Counted from the first letter of the stretch, positions 8,872 to 17,574 are shown. The stretch: DNA of 41,841 bases from Ornithinibacillus halotolerans (GCF_014637405.1 NZ_BMEY01000028.1:313-42153); one strand, 5' to 3'. Made by a program: numbers and translations. The notes: a model not told the origin generated them from the sequence alone.

Positions 8872-9622
8872 GCTGCACCCCACCTAACACACCTTGTGTT
8901 TTGATGATGTCCTGGAAGAACGCCTGCCTTGAATCCTCTCCTCGATTTAACTTTGTGAAAATCTGTCCATCCTTAATAAAGATGACACGACTACAGTAGC
9001 TCGCAGCTGAAGGATCATGTGTTACCATCACAATCGTAGCAGCCAGCTTTTCATTTAAGTCACTTAATTTCTTAAGCAAATCTGCTGCTGATTTGGAATC
9101 CAGTGCACCTGTAGGCTCGTCGGCAAAAATAATACTAGGCTCATGGACGAATGCACGCGCTGCGGATGCTCGTTGTTTCTGCCCCCCAGAAATTTCATTT
9201 GGATATTTATCCTGTACATCCATAATTCCTAATTCCTTTACGACCCGTTCAAACATCAATTGTGCTTCTTTTTTCGGAATTTTATTTACCGTTAGTGGGA
9301 GCATTATATTTTCTTTCACCGTTAGTGTATCTAGTAGATGATACTCTTGAAAGATAAATCCTAAGTGACGTTTTCTAAATTCGGCTAATTGTTTATCTTT
9401 CATCGAAGTAAACTCTTTTCCCTCCACTCGAATGGAGCCTTGGGTAACACGGTCTATGGAAGAAAGAACATTGAGTAATGTCGTTTTACCTGAACCAGAA
9501 GGACCCATGATTCCTACAAATTCACCCTTCACTACCTCCAAGTCAATCCCTTTTAACACCTCTTGCCGATTCCACTTATTTCCATAACTCTTTACTATTT
9601 TATTTGCCTCTAATATCCGCAT
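8861..9622 (-). CDS. bceA: BceA-type ABC transporter ATP-binding protein
   Basis: A 253-residue ATPase. Walker A is GPSGSGKTT (about 40-48), the Q-loop is FQEYHLL (about 101), the signature is ISGGQKQR (about 144-151), Walker B is IIFADEP (about 164-170), and the H-loop is VTHDP. The protein is the cytoplasmic energy unit for the downstream BceB-type permease. It starts at ATG 9622 after AAAGGGG. It lies downstream of the sensor kinase gene with a 95-bp gap that contains a palindrome fitting the BceR operator, so expression is probably induced by the adjacent two-component system. Confidence 0.93.
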   Translation of the reverse strand: MRILEANKIVKSYGNKWNRQEVLKGIDLEVVKGEFVGIMGPSGSGKTTLLNVLSSIDRVTQGSIRVEGKEFTSMKDKQLAEFRKRHLGFIFQEYHLLDTLTVKENIMLPLTVNKIPKKEAQLMFERVVKELGIMDVQDKYPNEISGGQKQRASAARAFVHEPSIIFADEPTGALDSKSAADLLKKLSDLNEKLAATIVMVTHDPSAASYCSRVIFIKDGQIFTKLNRGEDSRQAFFQDIIKTQGVLGGVQHEL

Positions 9623-9699
9623 CTACTTCAAACCCCTTTCTATCTTTAGAATAAACGGCGTTCGATATTTTTTCCTTCGAATACCCGAACAAAATAAGG

Positions 9700-9727
9700 A
9701 AGCATGTGACAATATTGTCACATGCTT
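9700..9727. promoter_or_regulatory. Perfect 28-bp palindrome, probable BceR binding site for bceAB
   Basis: The sequence is a perfect palindrome centred between 9713 and 9714 with core TGTGACA-ATAT-TGTCACA. This fits the TnACA-N4-TGTnA pattern reported for BceR-like regulators. It begins 78 bases upstream of the bceA ATG and overlaps the stop codon of the kinase gene. It lacks a following T-run, so a terminator is less likely. Confidence 0.75.
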
Positions 9728-10722
9728 GATATTTCTAGGAAATCATTCTTCCTAGGGAAAATTAAGGAAACAGTTGTCCCCTTACCATAACTAGAATCAA
9801 TCGTAATCTTTATCTTCAAAGCTTGAGAAACTTTCTTTGTTAGAAATAGCCCCATCCCGGTTGCCTGATGGTCCTTATGATCAGTGGTCGACGTAAATCC
9901 TTTCTCGAAAATACGTGGTAAATCCTTCACTGCTATTCCACGACCATAATCTCTAATGGTTAACACGACATGACCATTCTTAGAAAAACTAGTAATCTCG
10001 ACATCGGATTGTTCACTATATTTCACTGCATTCGTCAAAATCTGCCTAATGATAAAAGGCAGCCATTTTGAATCCGAGAGAACCATCTGTTTGTCCAAGG
10101 ATAAGTCAAACCCAATCCCTTTTTGAAAACACCAAGATTTTAGTCCTTGAATTTCTTGCGTAATAATTCTTTCTATATCAATTTGCTCGATATAAAGATC
10201 GTTTTCCATGGAAGGGAGGCGGCGATGATGTAATTGCTGATCCAGTAATAAATGTATTCGTAGCCACTCAAACATTAATTGTTCTTTTAATTTTTGGTCT
10301 TCTACTTTTTCAAGCATTAATTTTATAGTGGTAAGAGGGGTTTTTACTTCATGGATCCAAGCCAGTAATTCATCTTTTTCTTGCTCAATATGGATAATAT
10401 GGCGACTTATTTCATGCTTAGAAAAATTAACTTGTTGTTTGATAGCATGTTCTACGATTCTTTCAAATGGAGTATTTCCATCTTGTATTATTTCCATATC
10501 AACTTGAGGATCCCAATCTTTTAAACGTCGATAGTAAGAGCTTTCTCTACGGTATTGTATGAATAAAAACAACAGAAATAATATTAGCGATAAGAAGACT
10601 ACATATAAGATAGAATTAAAATGTAGGGAAGGATCTAAATATCCTACTAGAAGAAATAACCCCAAAAGCATGCCAATAAATAGAATCCAAGTCAATCGCT
10701 CGACGATAAAATCTTTAATCAT
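9718..10722 (-). CDS. bceS: BceS-type intramembrane-sensing histidine kinase
   Basis: A 334-residue kinase with two N-terminal membrane segments (about 12-28 and 37-56) and almost no extracytoplasmic loop, the layout of intramembrane-sensing kinases that depend on a Bce transporter for input. The phosphoacceptor is His124 in WIHEVKTPL, followed by the N-box LTNAVKYS, G1 DYGRGI, F-box RIFEKGF and G2 GMGLFL. The ATG overlaps the stop of the response-regulator gene as ATGA, so the two are translationally coupled. It should phosphorylate the adjacent regulator when the transporter meets its peptide antibiotic. The ligand is not predictable. Confidence 0.92.
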   Translation of the reverse strand: MIKDFIVERLTWILFIGMLLGLFLLVGYLDPSLHFNSILYVVFLSLILFLLFLFIQYRRESSYYRRLKDWDPQVDMEIIQDGNTPFERIVEHAIKQQVNFSKHEISRHIIHIEQEKDELLAWIHEVKTPLTTIKLMLEKVEDQKLKEQLMFEWLRIHLLLDQQLHHRRLPSMENDLYIEQIDIERIITQEIQGLKSWCFQKGIGFDLSLDKQMVLSDSKWLPFIIRQILTNAVKYSEQSDVEITSFSKNGHVVLTIRDYGRGIAVKDLPRIFEKGFTSTTDHKDHQATGMGLFLTKKVSQALKIKITIDSSYGKGTTVSLIFPRKNDFLEISSM

Positions 10723-11423
10723 TCATTTATATCCTCTTCTATAGCCATATAACCTTGCCCAACCTTTGTTTCAATATATTTTCCTAACCCAATTTCCTCT
10801 AATCGCTTACGCAACCGGTTAACATTTACTGTTAATGTATTATCACTAACAAACCGCTCATCATCCCATAATCGTTTAATAAGCTCCTCACGACTAACGA
10901 TTTGGTTCGTGTGTTCGAGTAAGACTTTTAAAATATGTATTTCGTTTTTTGTTAATTCAATCGTACCTGAACGATGTTGTACCGTTCCTTTGACATAGTC
11001 AACCGTTGCATTATTCCAAACCTTTATCATTACTTGTTGTTCCATACTGTAGTTATATACACGTCTTAATACAGCTTGGACTTTGGCAATGAGGACTTCA
11101 AAATGAAATGGCTTTTGTACGAAGTCATCTGCACCAAGTTGCATCGCCATCACCATATCGGTTGGATGATCCCGGGAGGATAAAAATATGATTGGCACTT
11201 TTGAATGACTTCGTATTTTTCTACACCAATGAAAACCATCGAACTTTGGTAATTGAATATCGATGATTACTAAGTCAGGGTTTACCTCCGTGAATTCTTT
11301 CATGACCCTACTAAAATCATTAATACCATACACATCATATGACCATTGTGCCAACCGTTCTTGTATTTCGTTATATAAACTTAAATCATCTTCTATGAGT
11401 AAGATTTTAAACAATCCAATCAC
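10719..11423 (-). CDS. bceR: BceR-type OmpR-family response regulator
   Basis: About 234 residues. The receiver domain has the acidic pair in EDD (residues 11-13), phosphoacceptor Asp55 in IIDIQLPK and Lys104 in VQKPF; the winged-helix output domain covers about 130-228 (LTKNEIHILKVLLEH, then TVNVNRLRKRLEE). The start is uncertain: GTG at 11423 lacks a clear ribosome binding site, while an in-frame TTG at 11414 (giving MFKILLIEDD, a more usual family start) has GGTGAT in front of it. It is expected to bind the palindrome upstream of bceA. It is the first gene of the four-gene minus-strand module. Confidence 0.92.
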   Translation of the reverse strand: MIGLFKILLIEDDLSLYNEIQERLAQWSYDVYGINDFSRVMKEFTEVNPDLVIIDIQLPKFDGFHWCRKIRSHSKVPIIFLSSRDHPTDMVMAMQLGADDFVQKPFHFEVLIAKVQAVLRRVYNYSMEQQVMIKVWNNATVDYVKGTVQHRSGTIELTKNEIHILKVLLEHTNQIVSREELIKRLWDDERFVSDNTLTVNVNRLRKRLEEIGLGKYIETKVGQGYMAIEEDINE

Positions 11424-11447
11424 CGTTTCTATTAGTCTATTAATCTT

Positions 11448-11476
11448 ATTTTATATTAGAAAAGAGTGCCTGTCAC
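11448..11476 (-). promoter_or_regulatory. Sigma-A promoter of bceRS, -35 box inside a dispersed palindrome
   Basis: On the minus strand GTGACA (11476-11471) and TAAAAT (11453-11448) are separated by 17 bases, each one mismatch from consensus. Predicted transcription starts about 20 bases before the bceR start codon. The -35 hexamer belongs to the repeat element at 11467-11492. Confidence 0.6.
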
Positions 11477-11492
11477 TTTAAGGGGACAGGCA
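11467..11492. repeat. Short dispersed palindrome (TGCCTGTC/GACAGGCA)
   Basis: TGCCTGTC (11467-11474) and GACAGGCA (11485-11492) pair around a 10-base loop. Read on the minus strand it contains CCTGTCCCC, the core shared with the other short intergenic elements in this window. Confidence 0.6.
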
Positions 11493-11563
11493 ACATGTAT
11501 CGTAAGACAACACCTCAGAAATCTGCAATTTTAAAACCTTTCAAAAAAATAATTAAATAACTA

Positions 11564-11592
11564 TTGTAAAGCGTTTACATATGATTTATACT
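11564..11592 (+). promoter_or_regulatory. Sigma-A promoter of the sugar-acid operon with a cre-like palindrome
   Basis: TTGTAA (11564-11569), 17-base spacer, TATACT (11587-11592). The -35 is embedded in TGTAAAGCGTTTACA (11565-11579), which resembles a CcpA cre site around its central GCG but departs from the cre consensus at two positions, so carbon-catabolite control is possible and unproved. The transcription start should fall on the first LacI-type operator just downstream. Confidence 0.7.
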
Positions 11593-11595
11593 ATT

Positions 11596-11624
11596 ACTAA
11601 ATCGGTTTAGTAAATCGGTTTAGT
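11596..11624 (+). promoter_or_regulatory. Two overlapping LacI-family operators
   Basis: ACTAAATCGGTTTAGT (11596-11611) and AGTAAATCGGTTTAGT (11609-11624) are near-perfect palindromes around a central CG, the hallmark of LacI-family sites, and they share three bases. They lie at the predicted transcription start and 50 bases before the repressor gene, so autorepression of the whole operon is likely. Confidence 0.8.
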
Positions 11625-11674
11625 AGAGAAAGATGAACAAGAGATAGATGAATAAGTTTCATGGGAGCAGAGAA

Positions 11675-12730
11675 ATGAAAACGGTAACTATTACTGATGT
11701 TGCAAAACATGCGGGGGTTTCTAAAAGTACGGTTTCTCAGTACTTAAATAAGCGGTATGATTACATGGCTGAAAAAACGAAGAAAAAGATTGAACAAGCC
11801 ATTGAAGAATTAGGGTATCAGCCGAATTTCTTGGCGAGAAGTTTAAAGCAAAAGTCGACGACAACAATCGGTGTCATTACTGCAAACATACTTCATGTAT
11901 TTTCAACGCAAGTTATTCGTGCGATCGAGGACTTTTGTAATCAACATGATTTTCATGTCATTGTTTGTAACGCAGATGATGATGCGGAAAAAGAAAAGAA
12001 ATATATGGATATGCTTCGGGCAAAACAAGTAGACGGGATCATCATTTTTCCAACTGGTGATAATGTCGAAACGTATAATCAAATGCTAAAAGAGAATTAT
12101 CCGATTGTCTTTGTTGACCGGTATGTACCTGGACTAGAGGTAAGTGCTATTTTACTAGATAATATGAAAGCGTCAACAATGGCAGTTAACGAATTTACTA
12201 GAAATGGTTATGAAAAAATTGGCTTAATTTTGCCGGAAAATCCAGAGCTTATCACCCCAAGACGGGAGCGAATACTTGGGTATAAGGAAGCGATGAAAGC
12301 GAATGGACTTACTATCAATCCGGAATATATCCAGAGTACAGAAGTGAAGAATATGCAACAAGCGCTTGATACGTTACTCGCATTACCGGATCCGCCAAAT
12401 GCCATTATCGCGGGGAATGACTTGGCACTCTATGAGGTCCTAAAATATACGAAAGAAAAAGAGATTCATATTCCGAAAGATTTGGGAATTGTTGCAATTG
12501 ATGATGTGCCTTTTGCCAATCTCTATTATCCAGCAATTACATCCATTGCCCAACCTGCGTTTGAAATGGGGACAAAGGCAGCCTATCTACTATTCGAAAA
12601 AATTAATAAACAAAATACATCAAGTGAAGAAGTATTTCGTTTTGAACCAGAACTCATTGTTCGTTCTTCTTTAATAGAATCTACTAGGAACGAAGGAAAG
12701 GGAGTTGTTACGAGTGAAGGAAATAATTAA
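11675..12730 (+). CDS. kdgR: LacI-family transcriptional repressor, KdgR-like
   Basis: About 351 residues. The N-terminal LacI HTH reads TITDVAKHAGVSKSTVSQYL and is followed by the hinge YQPNFLARSLK and a periplasmic-binding-protein-like sensor domain (ADDDAEKEKKYMDMLRAKQVDG, then GNDLALYEVLKYTKE). It resembles Bacillus KdgR and heads an operon containing kdgA and kdgK homologues, which supports 2-keto-3-deoxygluconate or its phosphate as inducer. The ATG at 11675 has GGGAG upstream; an ATG at 11648 has none. Two LacI operators precede it. Its 3' end overlaps the next gene by 17 bases. Confidence 0.87.
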   Translation: MKTVTITDVAKHAGVSKSTVSQYLNKRYDYMAEKTKKKIEQAIEELGYQPNFLARSLKQKSTTTIGVITANILHVFSTQVIRAIEDFCNQHDFHVIVCNADDDAEKEKKYMDMLRAKQVDGIIIFPTGDNVETYNQMLKENYPIVFVDRYVPGLEVSAILLDNMKASTMAVNEFTRNGYEKIGLILPENPELITPRRERILGYKEAMKANGLTINPEYIQSTEVKNMQQALDTLLALPDPPNAIIAGNDLALYEVLKYTKEKEIHIPKDLGIVAIDDVPFANLYYPAITSIAQPAFEMGTKAAYLLFEKINKQNTSSEEVFRFEPELIVRSSLIESTRNEGKGVVTSEGNN

Positions 12731-13268
12731 AGCGGTTGCAACAGAAATCTCTACCGTATTAGAACGAGTGAAAGAAGAAGAAGTCGTTCAATTACATGAT
12801 GAACTAACAACGGCCAATCGAGTATTCATCGCGGGAACTGGCCGCTCTGGCTTAATTGGAAAAGTATTCGGGATGCGATTAATGCATAAAGGGTACGACG
12901 TGTTTATTGTCGGCGAAACGACAACACCAAGTATTGGGTCTGGAGATCTTCTTTTACTTATCTCCGGTTCAGGAAATACAGGAACACTAGTAAACTTTGC
13001 CAACAAAGCAAAAGAAACTGGAGCAAAGGTTGCTTTAGTGACGACGGCTGCGGATTCTAAAATTGGAAAAGTGAGTGATTGTGTCGTCACTATTCCAGCA
13101 GCTACGAAGAAACGTAATCCAGAAGAACCAACAACGATCCAGCCATTAGGTAGTCAATTTGACCAGTCTGCCCATTTATTACTAGATGCTTTAATTGTGT
13201 ATAACATGGAAAAAAGTGGGGATCAAGACCACGAAAAACTAAAAGGTAGACATGCTAATTTGGAATAA
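12714..13268 (+). CDS. hxlB: 6-phospho-3-hexuloisomerase (HxlB/PHI), SIS domain
   Basis: About 184 residues forming one SIS sugar-isomerase domain. Key stretches are GTGRSGLIGKVFGMRLMH, the phosphate-binding SGSGNTGT loop, and the characteristic C-terminus GRHANLE shared with B. subtilis HxlB. In the ribulose-monophosphate pathway it interconverts hexulose-6-phosphate and fructose-6-phosphate. The motif usually read as FEQS appears here as FDQS, a conservative Glu-to-Asp change near the active site. GTG at 12714 is the preferred start, with GGAAAGGGAG in front; a TTG at 12705 is less well placed. It is separated from its usual partner hxlA by six genes, which is unusual. Confidence 0.88.
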   Translation: MKEIIKAVATEISTVLERVKEEEVVQLHDELTTANRVFIAGTGRSGLIGKVFGMRLMHKGYDVFIVGETTTPSIGSGDLLLLISGSGNTGTLVNFANKAKETGAKVALVTTAADSKIGKVSDCVVTIPAATKKRNPEEPTTIQPLGSQFDQSAHLLLDALIVYNMEKSGDQDHEKLKGRHANLE

Positions 13269-13286
13269 CAGAAAGAAGGATTGCAG

Positions 13287-13928
13287 ATGAATGTGTTAGA
13301 GAAATTAAAAGAAAATCCAATTGTAGCCGTGATTCGGAAAGCGGATGAAAGTAATATCGTTCCAATTATCGAGGCATTATCTCGAGGTGGGGTGAAGGCG
13401 GTTGAAATTACAGCAGAAACACCAAGAGTAACGAATCTAGTAGAGAAAGCGGTTGCTGCATTTGATGATGATGTATTAATCGGTGTTGGTACGGTGTTAG
13501 ATCCGGAAACAGCACGAGCAACGATTATTGCTGGAGCTAAGTTCATTGTCTCGCCAACGGTTAATGTCGACACATTACGGTTAACGAATCGTTACGGGGT
13601 ATTAAATATTTCTGGTGCGTTAACACCGACGGAAATTTTAACGGCGTATGAAAACGGTGCTCAGATGGTCAAAGTTTTCCCAGCTAATGTGTTTGGGCCG
13701 GACTACATTAAGAGTGTCCATGGTCCACTACCTCACATTCCACTCATGGTTACAGGTGGGATCACATTGGAAAACATGAATGATTACTTTACAAAAGGGG
13801 GGATGGCCGTCGGTATCGGTAGTAATCTAGTAAATGTAAGTAAATTACAAACAGAAGAAGATTATCAACAATTGACGAATACAGCAAGACAATATATAGA
13901 CGAGTTTAATAAGATCAAGCAAGGATAA
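13287..13928 (+). CDS. kdgA: 2-keto-3-deoxy-6-phosphogluconate aldolase (KDPG/KHG aldolase)
   Basis: About 213 residues, a complete class I aldolase TIM barrel. The Schiff-base lysine is Lys129 in MVKVFPA, the general base is Glu40 in AVEITAETPR, and the phosphate end is marked by VTGGITLENM. It cleaves KDPG to pyruvate and glyceraldehyde-3-phosphate. The ATG at 13287 has AAGGA upstream; a TTG two codons earlier is an alternative. With KdgK further down the operon it forms the standard lower pathway for 2-keto-3-deoxygluconate. Confidence 0.93.
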   Translation: MNVLEKLKENPIVAVIRKADESNIVPIIEALSRGGVKAVEITAETPRVTNLVEKAVAAFDDDVLIGVGTVLDPETARATIIAGAKFIVSPTVNVDTLRLTNRYGVLNISGALTPTEILTAYENGAQMVKVFPANVFGPDYIKSVHGPLPHIPLMVTGGITLENMNDYFTKGGMAVGIGSNLVNVSKLQTEEDYQQLTNTARQYIDEFNKIKQG

Positions 13929-13959
13929 TTATTTACACAAAATTTGGGGGTAAAACATA

Positions 13960-14982
13960 ATGACAAAGAAGATGAAGTTTTTAGCATTTAGTTTAATTTT
14001 ATTTGTTTCGCTAGTATTAGCTGCATGTGGTGATGATAGCTCAAATAGTGAAGATGGCAAAATCAAAATTATCGCAGCACATAACCAAACAGACCAAGAA
14101 AATCCATACCAAGCTGGTTTATTAGAATTTAAAGAAGTTGCTGAAGCGGAATCAGATGGAAAAATTGAAGTAGAAGTTCATGCAGGTACAATTGGTACGG
14201 AAGAATCCGAATTAGTAGAAAAACTTAAACTTGGTGCAGCGGATGTTGTCCTTGTATCACCTGGTTTCATGACATCAACAGGAATTAAAGAAGTAGACTT
14301 ATTCGCATTACCGTATTTATTTGAAAGCTATGATCACTGGGAAACAGTTGTAGATGGTGAAGTTGGTCAAAAGATGGCGGAATTAATTAATGAAAAATCG
14401 AACAATGATTTCAAACTAGTTGGTTACTGGTCTGCAGGTGTTCGTCACTATTATGGAAGTAAGCCACTTAACTCGATGGATGACTTAAAGGGTATGACAA
14501 TTAGAACACAAACATCTGGTATTGTTGCTGATTATTGGAAACAAGCTGGTGCTGTTCCAACAGACGTGGCATGGGGTGAATTATATCAAGCGCTACAACA
14601 AGACGTTGTAAAATCAGCAGAAAATGCATACCCATACTTTGTACAACAGAACCACCATACAACAAATAATGGTAAATTTATCACAGAAACTGGCCATGAC
14701 TATACAACTAGATTCTTACTTGTAAATGGGAAAAAATTTGATTCTTTAACTGAAGAACAACAAAATGCGATTCTTGCAGCAGCAGAAGCATCTGTTGAAG
14801 CAGAGAGAGAAGCAGTTTATAAACAAGAAGAAGAGTATAAACAAAAAGCTATCGATGAAGGTGCAGAGGTTAATGAAATTGATCGTACTCCATTTATCGA
14901 GTTAGCAAAACCATTACAAGATCAAGCTGCTAAAGACATTGGCGCAGAAGAACTATTAAAACAAATTAGAGAAACAGAATAA
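13960..14982 (+). CDS. dctP: TRAP transporter solute-binding lipoprotein DctP
   Basis: A 340-residue DctP-family protein with a lipoprotein signal (LVLAAC, Cys at residue 22), which would be membrane-anchored in a Gram-positive cell. The family signature around residue 180 (GMTIRTQTSGI) provides the conserved arginine that binds a substrate carboxylate, so the ligand is probably an organic or sugar acid. The following dctQ and dctM encode the membrane components. A stable hairpin follows the gene, a common way to raise binding-protein levels over permease levels. Context suggests a hexuronate or ketodeoxy-sugar acid ligand; this is inferred. Confidence 0.92.
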   Translation: MTKKMKFLAFSLILFVSLVLAACGDDSSNSEDGKIKIIAAHNQTDQENPYQAGLLEFKEVAEAESDGKIEVEVHAGTIGTEESELVEKLKLGAADVVLVSPGFMTSTGIKEVDLFALPYLFESYDHWETVVDGEVGQKMAELINEKSNNDFKLVGYWSAGVRHYYGSKPLNSMDDLKGMTIRTQTSGIVADYWKQAGAVPTDVAWGELYQALQQDVVKSAENAYPYFVQQNHHTTNNGKFITETGHDYTTRFLLVNGKKFDSLTEEQQNAILAAAEASVEAEREAVYKQEEEYKQKAIDEGAEVNEIDRTPFIELAKPLQDQAAKDIGAEELLKQIRETE

Positions 14983-15000
14983 TCATAAATGATTATTTAG

Positions 15001-15038
15001 CTAAAGGTTGGGGCAATACTAGCCCCCCTTTAGTTTTA
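15001..15038 (+). terminator. Stem-loop after dctP, probable partial terminator or mRNA stabiliser
   Basis: CTAAAGG-TT-GGGGC pairs with GCCCC-CCTTTAG, a 12-bp stem with a 2-base bulge, followed by TTTTA. The dctQ ribosome binding site follows at once, so it probably attenuates rather than ends transcription. Confidence 0.7.
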
Positions 15039-15051
15039 TAGGAGGATTACG

Positions 15052-15531
15052 ATGAAACGCTTTGTTAACATACTTGAGAAAATACAGATCACGTTAGGGG
15101 TTATGTTTTTATCCGTCTTCTTTATCGTAATTTTGTATCAAATAACCACTAGACATTTAGGTATATCTGCCATATGGACAGTAGAAATGGCCTCAAATAC
15201 ATTTATTTGGGCTATGTTTATGGGTGCTGCAGTTATGGTAAACCGTCGCGAACACTTCAATTTCGATATTCTTCTGAAAAAATTAACGGGTAAAAAATTA
15301 ATTTCTGTAAAGTTATTTAATGATTTAGTTTTATTACTATTTAATTCTGCGATTTTTGTCTATGGTATTCAAGTTTGCCAACAGTTCTGGAACTACAATT
15401 GGACATCGATACCAGAATTAAAAATGGGCTATGTTTGGATTGCGATACCAATTATGGGTGGAACGATGGTTATTTATACGATTAACCATATGATTGGTCA
15501 TCTGAAGGAATGGAAAGGGGGACAAGCATAA
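15052..15531 (+). CDS. dctQ: TRAP transporter small permease DctQ
   Basis: A 159-residue protein with four hydrophobic segments (about 14-34, 46-66, 87-107 and 125-146), typical of DctQ. The conserved WTVEMASNTFIWAMFMGAA region lies in the second segment. It bridges DctM and the binding protein in the transporter. The start follows AGGAGG and the stop overlaps the dctM start as TAATG. Confidence 0.9.
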   Translation: MKRFVNILEKIQITLGVMFLSVFFIVILYQITTRHLGISAIWTVEMASNTFIWAMFMGAAVMVNRREHFNFDILLKKLTGKKLISVKLFNDLVLLLFNSAIFVYGIQVCQQFWNYNWTSIPELKMGYVWIAIPIMGGTMVIYTINHMIGHLKEWKGGQA

Positions 15532-16817
15532 TGGGATTCATACTGCTTGGTTTATTCATCATTTTAATGCTGATTGGAGTCCCTATCGCCTTTGTTATTG
15601 GGATTGTCGCTTTATTAGGAATCATGAACATTCCATATGTTCCTGAGATTACCGTTCCAATGAAAATGTTAAACGGACTAGACTCTTTCGTATTATTAGC
15701 TGTTCCTTTATTCATTCTAGCAGCTAACTTAATGAATTCTGGTAAAATTTCTACTAAACTAATTGAATTAGCTCTTGCACTTGTTGGTTCTATTCGTGGT
15801 GGACTAGCTCATGCGAATATACTAGTTTCAATGCTTTTCGCTGGTGTATCTGGAGCATCCCAAGCAGATACAGCAGGCGTAGGGAAGATTTTAATTCCTA
15901 GTATGAAGAAAAATGGGTATGATACGGAGACAGCAGTTGCAGTAACAGCAGCTTCTTCCACAGTCGGTGTTGTTATTCCACCTAGTATTCCAATGATTAT
16001 TTTTGCTGGGATCGCTAACGCTTCCGTTGGTGCACTATTTTTAGGTGGAATTGTCCCTGGTATTTTAATTGGACTAGGAATGATGGTATTCATCTACATT
16101 GTGGCTCTTAAACGAAACTATCCGAAGTCCAAACGAGCAGAACTTAGTAAACTTATTAAGTTATCTCTAGAATCGGCTCCAGCATTATTCACCATCATTA
16201 TTATTATTGGTGGAATCACGACAGGAATCTTTACGGCAACAGAAGCAGCAGCAATTGCTTCCTTATATACACTATTAATTAGTATGTTTTTCTATAAAAC
16301 ATTGAAACTAAAAGATATACCAAAGATTCTTTTTGATACATTGGCACTAAGCTCATTATCTTTATTTGCTTTAGCGGCTGCAAGTGCGCTTGGTGAATTA
16401 ATGAGTTACTATCAGTTAAGTGCTCTTGCTCAAGATTTCTTTGCTAATAATATTGGTTCTAAAGCAGTATTCTTAATTATTATCATTGCATTCTTCCTAT
16501 TTATTGGTACATTTATGGATGCGATTCCAGCGATGATCTTGTTTGTGCCGGTAATCTTACCATCTGCAACAGCGTTTGGTATTGATCCTGTTCACTTAGG
16601 ATTAATTGTTGTTATTACATTAGCGGTTGGACTAATTACGCCACCTTATGGATTATGTTTATTATTGGCATCGAAAATTGGAGAGATGTCAATCGAACGC
16701 TCCTTTGTGGCAGTGCTTCCTTATATTGCGATTATCCTAGTCGTGCTCCTATTTGTCGCGTTCTTCCCGGATATTGCATTCTTTATACCGAAGCTAATTA
16801 ATCCGAGCTTATTTTAG
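15531..16817 (+). CDS. dctM: TRAP transporter large permease DctM
   Basis: About 428 residues with roughly 12 membrane segments, the sodium-coupled transport subunit. Recognisable family stretches are ANILVSMLFAGVSGASQAD and TVGVVIPPSIPMIIFAG. The ATG at 15531 shares one base with the dctQ stop and has AAAGGGGG upstream, so an upstream in-frame start at 15510 is unlikely. It completes the dctPQM set. Confidence 0.93.
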   Translation: MGFILLGLFIILMLIGVPIAFVIGIVALLGIMNIPYVPEITVPMKMLNGLDSFVLLAVPLFILAANLMNSGKISTKLIELALALVGSIRGGLAHANILVSMLFAGVSGASQADTAGVGKILIPSMKKNGYDTETAVAVTAASSTVGVVIPPSIPMIIFAGIANASVGALFLGGIVPGILIGLGMMVFIYIVALKRNYPKSKRAELSKLIKLSLESAPALFTIIIIIGGITTGIFTATEAAAIASLYTLLISMFFYKTLKLKDIPKILFDTLALSSLSLFALAAASALGELMSYYQLSALAQDFFANNIGSKAVFLIIIIAFFLFIGTFMDAIPAMILFVPVILPSATAFGIDPVHLGLIVVITLAVGLITPPYGLCLLLASKIGEMSIERSFVAVLPYIAIILVVLLFVAFFPDIAFFIPKLINPSLF

Positions 16818-16830
16818 ATAGAATGGGATA

Positions 16831-16864
16831 TAAATAACTCCAGTCCAGTTGCTGGAGTTATTTA
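16831..16864. terminator. Perfect 13-bp hairpin between dctM and rpiA
   Basis: TAAATAACTCCAG and CTGGAGTTATTTA pair around an 8-base loop. There is no long T-run afterwards, so it may be an RNA-processing or partial termination signal inside the operon. Confidence 0.6.
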
Positions 16865-16890
16865 CTTCCTATGGGAAAGGAGACATTATA

Positions 16891-17574
16891 ATGGAACAAT
16901 TAGAGATGTACAAAAAGTTAGCTGGTGAAAAGGCTGTAGAATATATTGAGGATGGGATGACGATAGGACTAGGTTCCGGATCCACTGTTTATTGGATGAT
17001 GAAAAAGGTCAGTGAACTTGTGAAAGATGGTCTAACTATACAAGGTGTACCGACATCGAAACGAACAGAAGGCTGGGCAAAGGAATTTGGCATCCCGTTA
17101 GTTGATTTCTCAAACGTGGAAAAAATTGATGTAGCAATTGATGGGGCAGATGAAATCGATTCTGAACTTCAGTTGGCAAAAGGTGGAGGCGGTTCCCTCG
17201 TTAGAGAGAAAATCGTAGATATCCTTGCAGAAAAGTTTATCGTAATTGCTGATAAAACGAAATTAGTAAAAACGCTCGGGAAATTTCCATTACCAGTAGA
17301 AGTGGTGCCATTTGGCTATGAAGTCACTGCGAAGCGAATTGCTAATTTAGGGGCTACACCTGTTTTGAGGATGAAGGATGGAAAGGTTTTTGTTTCTGAT
17401 AATGGCAATTATATTTTAGATTGTCAATTCCAAGCCATTGAGCAACCCGAACTTCTTCATGAAGAGATCAAAGGATTAGTAGGTGTTGTGGAAACAGGGC
17501 TATTCGTTAATATGGCGGATATTGTCATTATTGGAAATGAACAAGGTACGGAGATTATTACCAAGAACAGATAA
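16891..17574 (+). CDS. rpiA: Ribose-5-phosphate isomerase A
   Basis: About 227 residues. The family motifs are all present: phosphate loop GLGSGSTVYW, catalytic aspartates in DGADEID, and KGGGGSLVREK with the catalytic glutamate. It interconverts ribose-5-phosphate and ribulose-5-phosphate, the latter being the pentose that HxlA joins to formaldehyde. The start is the ATG after AAAGGAGA. An rpiA inside a KDG/TRAP operon is uncommon and is best explained by the presence of hxlA and hxlB in the same operon. Confidence 0.93.
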   Translation: MEQLEMYKKLAGEKAVEYIEDGMTIGLGSGSTVYWMMKKVSELVKDGLTIQGVPTSKRTEGWAKEFGIPLVDFSNVEKIDVAIDGADEIDSELQLAKGGGGSLVREKIVDILAEKFIVIADKTKLVKTLGKFPLPVEVVPFGYEVTAKRIANLGATPVLRMKDGKVFVSDNGNYILDCQFQAIEQPELLHEEIKGLVGVVETGLFVNMADIVIIGNEQGTEIITKNR

